The position numbers and the translations under genes were made by a program. A stretch of DNA of 19,137 nucleotides from positions 1 to 19,137 of the forward strand of contig CAZJOD010000062.1 of NCBI GenBank assembly GCA_964547525.1, in the 5' to 3' direction. The DNA comes from CAZJOD01 sp964547525. Its GTDB lineage: Bacteria > Bacillota > Clostridia > JAAYHZ01. The notes below the pieces were generated by a model, which searched no databases, was not told the DNA's origin, and saw nothing but the letters and a program-made list of their open reading frames with translations. Shown piece after piece: positions 13,677-19,137 of this stretch. How positions within the stretch are numbered: the stretch's first letter is position 1; every line of letters starts with the position of its first letter.

Positions 13677-15062
13677 TCACATATCTTTTTTGGATTCTAA
13701 AAAGACATAGCCTTGTTCGACAGTTTTTAAAACAGCTTCATATGAAGGCCCTCCGGGAATATTCCTTTGATTGACACAAGTCTTCAAATCAATTGCCTCA
13801 TACACATCCGCTTCAATCAAAGGTGAGTATTTCTTCAAAAAGTTCAGTTCCATATCTTCTATACCTGAGTTTAAAGCTATACAATCGTTAACTAAACGCC
13901 CTGTAATTTCATGAGCGTTTCTAAATGATATACCCTTTTTAACCAAGTAATCTGCAAAATCAGTAGCGTTTGTAAAACCTTTACCCGCGGCTTTTCTCAT
14001 TATATCTTTATTTATTCTCATTGTTGCAAGCATTCCTTTGAACGCCGGTATGCACATTTTTACCGTATCGACACTATCGAAAATCGCTTCTTTGTCTTCT
14101 TGCATATCTTTGTTATATGCTAAAGGTAAAGCTTTCATTACAGTTAGTATAGATATTAAATTACCGTACATTCTACCGGTTTTACCTCTCGCCAACTCCG
14201 CTACGTCGGGGTTTTTCTTTTGTGGCATTATACTGCTGCCTGTACTGTAAGCATCATCCAATTCTATGAATGAAAATTCGCCGGTAGACCATATAATTAT
14301 TTCTTCGCTCAATCTGCTTATATGCATCATGAAAACGGATAGAACCGATGCCAATTCAATTACAAAGTCTCTGTCACTTACACCGTCCATACTGTTTGCC
14401 GTTATATCGGAAAAACCAAGTTTCTCTGATACATAATATCTGTCTAAAGGATATGTTGTAGCAGCTAAAGCTCCGGAACCTAAAGGCATTACATCCATCC
14501 TCTTGACACAATCCTCCAACCGTCCTATATCACGTTTGAACATTTGAAAATAAGCCGTAAAGTGATGAGCTAATGTAACCGGTTGGGCTCTTTGCAGATG
14601 TGTGTAACCCGGCATGACAGTATCAAGATTATTTTTACAAATACCCAAAACGGTTTCCATGAGCTGTAAAATCATATTTTTTATTATACTACATTCATCA
14701 ATCAAATACATCCTGATATCCAAAGCGACCTGGTCGTTGCGGCTTCTTCCGGTATGAAGCTTCTTACCCGTATCACCAATTCTGTCGATGAGTATTTTTT
14801 CAATATTCATATGAATATCTTCAGCGTCGGTCTCAAAGGTGACTAATCCGTTTTGAATGTCTTCACATATTTCATTTAGAGTCTTTTGTATCAATTCCGA
14901 TTCATCAATCTTTATTATACCGCATTTCCCTAACATATCCGCATGAGCTATGCTTCCTAAAATATCTTGTTTGTACATTCTGGAATCAAATCGAATGGAT
15001 GAATTAAAATCATCCACAGCTTTTTCAGTATTTTTATCAAAACGCCCACTCCATAATTTCAA
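13677..15062 (-). CDS. argH: Argininosuccinate lyase
   Basis: Cleaves argininosuccinate to arginine and fumarate, the final step of arginine synthesis; cytoplasmic homotetramer of the fumarase/aspartase superfamily. It shows LHTGRSRNDQVALD, PGYTHLQRAQPVT (catalytic TH) and the superfamily signature GSSIMPQKKNPDVAELARG. I place the start at TTG 15062, reading MKLWSGRFDK like other ArgH proteins, with a GGTGGTGGTG ribosome site 6 nt upstream. That gives 461 residues, the usual length. An ATG at 15095 would add 11 residues, has no ribosome site and overlaps argG by 14 nt. It follows argG after 19 nt in one operon. Confidence 0.95.
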   Translation of the reverse strand: MKLWSGRFDKNTEKAVDDFNSSIRFDSRMYKQDILGSIAHADMLGKCGIIKIDESELIQKTLNEICEDIQNGLVTFETDAEDIHMNIEKILIDRIGDTGKKLHTGRSRNDQVALDIRMYLIDECSIIKNMILQLMETVLGICKNNLDTVMPGYTHLQRAQPVTLAHHFTAYFQMFKRDIGRLEDCVKRMDVMPLGSGALAATTYPLDRYYVSEKLGFSDITANSMDGVSDRDFVIELASVLSVFMMHISRLSEEIIIWSTGEFSFIELDDAYSTGSSIMPQKKNPDVAELARGKTGRMYGNLISILTVMKALPLAYNKDMQEDKEAIFDSVDTVKMCIPAFKGMLATMRINKDIMRKAAGKGFTNATDFADYLVKKGISFRNAHEITGRLVNDCIALNSGIEDMELNFLKKYSPLIEADVYEAIDLKTCVNQRNIPGGPSYEAVLKTVEQGYVFLESKKDM

Positions 15063-15081
15063 ATTTTTCACCACCACCAGA

Positions 15082-16296
15082 TTATTCCAAACCATTTTTC
15101 ATTTTCATTAATGCATTAACTTTGACAGGTAAACCGAATAAATTGATAAATCCTGCAGAATCGGCTTGATTGTAAACATCATCTTTATTAAATGTGGACA
15201 ATTCTTCGCTGTGTAACGAATATTTTGAAAAAGTGCCTGCAGGTAAAACGTTGCCTTTGTACAATTTTAGTTTGACTTTACCGGTAACAAAATTTTGAGT
15301 ATTGTCGACAAATGCGCTCAATGCTTCTCTTAAGGGGGTATACCATTGTCCGTTGTAAACTAATTCGGCAAACTTCTGAGCGATCAAATCCTTATAATGC
15401 AAAGTTTCTTTATCAAGACATAACAATTCCAATTCTCTGTGTGCGGCGTATAAAACCGTTCCGGCCGGAGTTTCATAAACACCTCTTGATTTCATTCCGA
15501 CCAAACGATTTTCAACCATATCAACTATACCTACACCGTTTGCTCCGGCTATTTTGTTTAAATATTCAATCAACTCCACGGGAGACATTTTAGATCCGTC
15601 AACCGCATACGGCAAACCTTTTTCAAAATCGATTTCAACATACATAGCCTTATCAGGTGCATTTTCCGGTGAAACCATCAATTTTAATATTTTATTATAA
15701 TCCGGTTCGTTGCCCGGGCTTTCCAAATCCGCACCTTCATGGCTTAAATGCCATAGATTTCTATCCATGCTGTAGTTATCTTTTTTGGTAACGGGTACAG
15801 GAATACCTCTTTCGTTTGCATAATCTATAGCATCGTCACGTGATTTAATATTCCATATTCTCCAAGGGGCTATAACCTTCATCTCGGGAGCGAAAGCTTT
15901 GAATGTCAATTCAAATCTTACTTGGTCGTTACCTTTCCCGGTACATCCGTGGGCAAAGGCTGTGCATCCCTCTTTCTTGGCTATTTCTACCATACGCTTT
16001 GCAATAATGGGACGTGCGAAAGAAGTACCCAATAAATATTTACCTTCGTATATCGCACCGGCTTTTAATGTAGGGTATATAAAGTCCGTAATAAATTCTT
16101 CTTTCAAATCTTCGATATATAATTTTGAAGCTCCGGATTTCATAGCTTTATCGTGCAAAGGAGCCAATTCTTCTCCTTGGCCTACATCAGCCGCCATAGC
16201 TATGACCTCACAATCATAATTCTCTTTCAACCATGAAATGATAATTGACGTATCCAATCCACCCGAATATGCCAATAATATTTTCTCTTTTCCCAT
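15082..16296 (-). CDS. argG: Argininosuccinate synthase
   Basis: Joins citrulline and aspartate using ATP to make argininosuccinate; cytoplasmic tetramer. The PP-loop LLAYSGGLDTS (7-17) opens the protein. GTSFARPIIAKRMVEIA, AHGCTGKGNDQVRFE and NLWHLSHEGADLE follow as in all ArgG proteins. At 404 residues it has normal length. GGAGG lies upstream of ATG 16296. It leads the argGH operon behind a promoter carrying paired ARG-box-like sites. No other arg genes are in the window, so citrulline must come from elsewhere, either the rest of the pathway or import. Confidence 0.97.
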   Translation of the reverse strand: MGKEKILLAYSGGLDTSIIISWLKENYDCEVIAMAADVGQGEELAPLHDKAMKSGASKLYIEDLKEEFITDFIYPTLKAGAIYEGKYLLGTSFARPIIAKRMVEIAKKEGCTAFAHGCTGKGNDQVRFELTFKAFAPEMKVIAPWRIWNIKSRDDAIDYANERGIPVPVTKKDNYSMDRNLWHLSHEGADLESPGNEPDYNKILKLMVSPENAPDKAMYVEIDFEKGLPYAVDGSKMSPVELIEYLNKIAGANGVGIVDMVENRLVGMKSRGVYETPAGTVLYAAHRELELLCLDKETLHYKDLIAQKFAELVYNGQWYTPLREALSAFVDNTQNFVTGKVKLKLYKGNVLPAGTFSKYSLHSEELSTFNKDDVYNQADSAGFINLFGLPVKVNALMKMKNGLE

Positions 16297-16337
16297 ATAT
16301 TTACCTCCGTATTCTCATGTAATAATTAGTATTTTTG

Positions 16338-16346
16338 ATTATAGCA
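16338..16346 (-). promoter_or_regulatory. Possible second argGH promoter (extended minus 10 only)
   Basis: TGCTATAAT on the minus strand (16346-16338) is a perfect extended minus 10, but no good minus 35 lies 16-18 nt upstream. It sits between the main promoter and argG. Confidence 0.35.
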
Positions 16347-16383
16347 TAATTTATTGGTTTTAAATATGTAAATACTATAAAAT

Positions 16384-16412
16384 ATCATAACATATAATGT
16401 ATAATTATGCAA
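16384..16412 (-). promoter_or_regulatory. argGH promoter
   Basis: On the minus strand TTGCAT (16412-16407), a 17-nt spacer and TATGAT (16389-16384) with TG before the minus 10. The minus 35 and part of the spacer coincide with the first ARG-box-like site, so a bound repressor would block RNA polymerase. The leader is about 80 nt. Confidence 0.68.
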
Positions 16413-16432
16413 CAACAATTTATAATTATACA
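16398..16432. promoter_or_regulatory. Paired ARG-box-like operators for ArgR
   Basis: TGTATAATTATGCA (16398-16411) matches 12 of 14 positions of TGAATwwwwATTCA, and TTTATAATTATACA (16419-16432) matches 11 of 14. Their centres are 21 bp apart, the spacing known for ARG-box pairs bound by one ArgR hexamer. The pair also forms a larger 12-bp inverted repeat (ATGTATAATTAT / ATAATTATACAT). It lies directly over the argGH minus 35. Confidence 0.66.
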
Positions 16433-16486
16433 TGCATACCGCCATATTTTTATTGAAGGTATCATACTTACGAATACCGACTTTGG

Positions 16487-16516
16487 TTGCGGCCGTATAC
16501 CGAGCTGTGATATAAT
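16487..16516 (+). promoter_or_regulatory. ruvCAB-queH promoter, apparently giving a leaderless mRNA
   Basis: TTGCGG (16487-16492), an 18-nt spacer and TATAAT (16511-16516). The usual start point, 7 nt after the minus 10, is the A of the ruvC ATG at 16523. No Shine-Dalgarno sequence exists between the promoter and the ATG. Confidence 0.55.
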
Positions 16517-16522
16517 TGCAAT

Positions 16523-17011
16523 ATGATAATTATGGGAATTGATCCCGGGTTTGCAATTACCGGGTATGGAATAATAAAATATGCGGGGAACAGATTCAAT
16601 GTTTTGGATTATGGTGCCATAAGAACAAAAGCGGGGGTGGATCTTCCGAGACGTTTACATAAATTAGGAACCGATCTTAATGTTTTATTGAGAGAATACG
16701 AGCCTGATGTAATCGCAGTGGAGGAATTATTTTTCAATACCAATACAAAAACCGCAATAAATGTAGCACAAGGAAGAGGTGTCGTATTGTATGAAGGAAT
16801 GAAGCTAAACAAACCTATTTTCGAGTACACACCTCTACAGGTAAAAATTGCGGTTACCGGATATGGAAGGGCGGATAAGAATCAAATACAACAAATGGTT
16901 AAAATTCTTTTAAATCTGGATGTCGTACCGGGACCGGACGATGCTGCGGACGCATTGGCTATAGCTATATGCCATGCACACAGCGGAACAGGAGTATACA
17001 ATAAATTATGA
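16523..17011 (+). CDS. ruvC: Holliday junction resolvase RuvC
   Basis: The endonuclease that nicks Holliday junctions symmetrically during recombinational repair, working with RuvAB. The four catalytic acids of the RNase H-like fold are in place: D7 in IMGIDPGF, E67 in VEELFFNTN, and D140 and D143 in PDDAADALA. At 162 residues the length is typical. The chosen ATG yields MIIMGIDPG, matching the family start; a second in-frame ATG 9 nt on also lacks a ribosome site. It is the first gene of ruvC-ruvA-ruvB-queH and overlaps ruvA by 4 nt (ATGA). Confidence 0.95.
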   Translation: MIIMGIDPGFAITGYGIIKYAGNRFNVLDYGAIRTKAGVDLPRRLHKLGTDLNVLLREYEPDVIAVEELFFNTNTKTAINVAQGRGVVLYEGMKLNKPIFEYTPLQVKIAVTGYGRADKNQIQQMVKILLNLDVVPGPDDAADALAIAICHAHSGTGVYNKL

Positions 17012-17619
17012 TTGAGTATGTAAAAGGTAAAATTGACTTTAAAACCGACGAGTATATAGTGATAGGAACAGGACCGTTGGGGTATAGAGTGTTCACTTCA
17101 CTTAACACGATAGCCGGTACGGGTATGCAAGGTGAGGATATTAAACTGTATACATATTTGTATATAAGGGAAGAATCTATTACATTATACGGTTTTTCAA
17201 CCACTGAAGAATTGGGAATTTTTAAATTGCTAATTTCGGTTTCCGGTGTAGGACCGAAAGCTGCAATGGCTATTTTATCCGTAACAACTCCGGCTACATT
17301 CGGTATGGCTGTGGTATCCGATGATGCCGACGCCTTGTCAAAAGCCCAAGGAGTTGGGAAAAAAACCGCACAAAGAATAATACTTGAATTAAAAGATAAA
17401 ATTAAAAAGAGTACCAAAGATCATTTTATGGAAGTTACAAGTATACCGTCAGCCGATACTTTTGAACAAACAGGTATGGAAGCTGTAAACGCGTTAATGG
17501 TTTTAGGGTATACTAGAAAAGAAGCAGTATCTGCTGTAAGTGCGGTAAGAAAAGATTGTAACTCATTGGAAGATATAATTAAGTTGTCATTAAAAAAACT
17601 GACTGAAGGTACTTTATAA
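17008..17619 (+). CDS. ruvA: Holliday junction branch-migration protein RuvA
   Basis: Tetrameric junction-binding subunit that holds the four-way DNA square-planar and loads the RuvB motor. At 203 residues it shows domain I (MIEYVKGKIDFKTDEYIVI, OB-fold), the helix-hairpin-helix region ISVSGVGPKAAMAILS and GVGKKTAQRIILELKDK, and a C-terminal RuvB-binding domain III (EAVNALMVLGYTRKEAVSAV). The ATG overlaps the ruvC stop, so translation is probably coupled, and ruvB follows after 15 nt. Confidence 0.97.
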   Translation: MIEYVKGKIDFKTDEYIVIGTGPLGYRVFTSLNTIAGTGMQGEDIKLYTYLYIREESITLYGFSTTEELGIFKLLISVSGVGPKAAMAILSVTTPATFGMAVVSDDADALSKAQGVGKKTAQRIILELKDKIKKSTKDHFMEVTSIPSADTFEQTGMEAVNALMVLGYTRKEAVSAVSAVRKDCNSLEDIIKLSLKKLTEGTL

Positions 17620-17634
17620 AAGGAAGGGGATAGA

Positions 17635-18651
17635 ATGGATTTCGAAGAGAGAATTGTAGAACCGGTCGAAAACATGTTTGATAATAATGAATCGGATTTA
17701 CGGCCAAAAAAACTAACCGAATTTTTCGGGCAAGAAAAAGTTAAGGAGAATTTAAGTGTTTTTATAGAAGCCGCACGACTAAGGAATGAACCCTTAGACC
17801 ATGTACTGTTATACGGCCCGCCGGGTTTGGGGAAAACCACCTTGGCAAATATAATAGCTTCCGAAATGGGAGTAAGTTTACGGATCACATCAGGTCCGGC
17901 AATAGAAAAAGCGGGAGATTTGGCTGCCATACTTACTAACTTGGGTGAGAACGATGTTCTATTTATAGATGAGATCCATAGGCTGAACAGAAGTGTCGAG
18001 GAAATATTATATCCGGCTATGGAAGATAATGCTTTGGACATAATTATAGGAAAAGGCCCGGGAGCAAGATCAATACGAATAGATCTTCCGAAATTTACGT
18101 TGATAGGTGCTACCACTCGGGCGGGATTGTTAACGTCTCCTCTGCGTGATCGTTTTGGAGTATTATTCAGACTTGAGATGTATTGCCCCGAAGAATTAAA
18201 GGTAATAGTAAAAAGATCGGCCGGCATTCTAAATGTGAGAATAAGTGAAGAAGGCGCGGATGAAATCGCATCAAGATGTCGCGGAACACCTAGAATAGCA
18301 AACCGGTTATTGAAAAGAGTACGTGATTTTGCTCAAATAAAAGGCAGTGGAGTTATCGACAGAGAAATTTCCGATTTAGCGTTAAAGTCTCTTGAGATAG
18401 ATCCGCTTGGGCTTGATAGGATTGACAAAACGTTGATTTTGAGTATCATAGAAAAATTTGACGGCGGACCTGTGGGTTTGGATACATTGGCCGCATGTAT
18501 AGGTGAAGAACCGGATACCATTGAGGATGTATATGAGCCTTATCTGCTTCAACTTGGGTTTATTAAAAGAACATCAAGAGGCAGAATTGTTAATTTAAAC
18601 GCTTACGAACATTTCGGAATTAGTTTTAAAGGAGAGCGATCACTGATATGA
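17635..18651 (+). CDS. ruvB: Holliday junction branch-migration ATPase RuvB
   Basis: Hexameric AAA+ motor that pumps DNA through the RuvA-bound junction. At 338 residues it has the RuvB opening RPKKLTEFFGQEKVKENL, Walker A GPPGLGKTTLA (61-71), Walker B LFIDEIHRL (109-117), sensor 1 GATTRAG, the LRDRFG arginine-finger region, and the C-terminal winged helix with GPVGLDTLA and EPYLLQLGFIKRTSRGR. GGAAGGGG lies upstream of the ATG. The gene overlaps the next one by 4 nt. Confidence 0.98.
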   Translation: MDFEERIVEPVENMFDNNESDLRPKKLTEFFGQEKVKENLSVFIEAARLRNEPLDHVLLYGPPGLGKTTLANIIASEMGVSLRITSGPAIEKAGDLAAILTNLGENDVLFIDEIHRLNRSVEEILYPAMEDNALDIIIGKGPGARSIRIDLPKFTLIGATTRAGLLTSPLRDRFGVLFRLEMYCPEELKVIVKRSAGILNVRISEEGADEIASRCRGTPRIANRLLKRVRDFAQIKGSGVIDREISDLALKSLEIDPLGLDRIDKTLILSIIEKFDGGPVGLDTLAACIGEEPDTIEDVYEPYLLQLGFIKRTSRGRIVNLNAYEHFGISFKGERSLI

Positions 18652-19137
18652 AAAAAGTTTTAATGCACGCATGCTGCGGACCTTGTACAGTATGGCCCCT
18701 TGATATGCTGCGTGACGAAGGTTTCGAACCGGAAGTTTTTTTTTATAATCCTAATATACATCCGTATAAAGAATATTTAAGACGAAAGAGTACATTTTTA
18801 CAATTTGCCCGGGAGATGAATATAAAAGCAATAATAGAAGACGAATTCAATCAAAATGAATGGGAAAATTTTAAGCCCGAAGATAAATCAAGATGTACAA
18901 TGTGTTATATGAAAAGGCTTGATAAAACCGCACAATTTGCAAAACAATGCGGATATGACTTTTTTACATCAACTTTATTTGTAAGTCCCTATCAGGATCA
19001 TTTGTTTATGAAGGGAGTCAGTGAACAGCTTCAAGAAAAATATGACATACCTTTTTTATACCGGGATTTTAGAACAGGATATCGTAAAGGGCAAAGCAAA
19101 GCGAGAGAAATGGGGTTATATCGACAAAAATATTGCG
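18648..19137 (+). CDS. queH: Epoxyqueuosine reductase QueH, 3' end missing
   Basis: Reduces epoxyqueuosine to queuosine in the wobble base of certain tRNAs; the cobalamin-independent alternative to QueG (former DUF208). 163 codons are visible. Landmarks are HACCGPC (7-13), SRCTMCYMKRL (81-91; C83, C86), TSTLFVSPYQ and FRTGYRKGQSKAREMGLYRQKYC (141-163), with the window ending just before the expected GC of YCGC. The four key cysteines (C9, C10, C83, C86) are those that hold the iron-sulfur cluster and active site. The start ATG overlaps the ruvB stop as ATGA, and AAAGGAG lies about 13 nt upstream within ruvB. The ruvAB-queH order is common in clostridia and is often followed by queA and tgt. 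Confidence 0.95.
   Translation, partial: MKKVLMHACCGPCTVWPLDMLRDEGFEPEVFFYNPNIHPYKEYLRRKSTFLQFAREMNIKAIIEDEFNQNEWENFKPEDKSRCTMCYMKRLDKTAQFAKQCGYDFFTSTLFVSPYQDHLFMKGVSEQLQEKYDIPFLYRDFRTGYRKGQSKAREMGLYRQKYC

Noticed and set aside
16297..16383. T-box leader for argGH
   Set aside because: No T-box sequence or specifier stem; control is better explained by the paired palindromes at the promoter.
17421..18227. 268-codon leftward open frame across ruvA/ruvB
   Set aside because: Antisense to two certain genes, no ribosome site, and residues follow the mirror of ruvB codons.

Overview
The window is chromosomal DNA from a low-GC Gram-positive bacterium, most likely a clostridial Firmicute. This is judged from the AT-rich base composition, strong AGGAGG-type ribosome sites, short UUG/GUG-started genes, classic TTGACA/TATAAT promoters with U-tailed hairpin terminators, the short (215 aa) form of EF-Ts, an FMN-riboswitch-controlled ECF-type riboflavin transporter, and the ruvC-ruvA-ruvB-queH gene order. 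A perfect sigma-K-type promoter in front of a cysteine-rich protein suggests that the organism forms spores, but this is inference. I see no mobile element, phage gene, tRNA, rRNA or CRISPR array.

Layout. (1) 1-1657: a cysteine-rich protein, cut by the window edge, reads leftward from a sporulation-type promoter. It is divergent from a seven-helix membrane protein ending in a LuxR-type DNA-binding domain. (2) 1708-3015: lysA (diaminopimelate decarboxylase) with its own promoter. (3) 3024-6269: translation block rpsB-tsf, then pyrH-frr. It has an rpsB leader, a three-way-junction-like element between rpsB and tsf, and a strong terminator after tsf. (4) 6270-6555: a gene-free stretch holding an elaborate candidate structured RNA (6291-6419) followed by two related terminator hairpins. 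(5) 6556-9799: a PHP-domain hydrolase and two separately transcribed Gfo/Idh/MocA-type oxidoreductases, one lacking the usual EKP lysine. (6) 9825-10634: FMN riboswitch and ribU. (7) 10640-11932 (minus): an AI-2E-family membrane protein, tail to tail with ribU. (8) 12072-13622: an isochorismatase-like hydrolase and a small helical protein of unknown function. (9) 13677-16432 (minus): argGH, the last two steps of arginine synthesis, behind a promoter overlapped by a pair of ARG-box-like sites spaced exactly 21 bp. (10) 16487-19137: ruvC-ruvA-ruvB, the Holliday-junction machinery, probably beginning as a leaderless mRNA, translationally coupled to queH, which runs off the window.

Most genes are housekeeping. 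The parts that look least described are the RNA-level and promoter-level structures: the 129-nt structured RNA between frr and the PHP gene, the rpsB-tsf intercistronic fold, and a 16-bp promoter segment shared between argGH and the isochorismatase-like gene, with an ARG-box-like site in both. All base-pairing and promoter calls were made by eye. No homology search or folding program was run.
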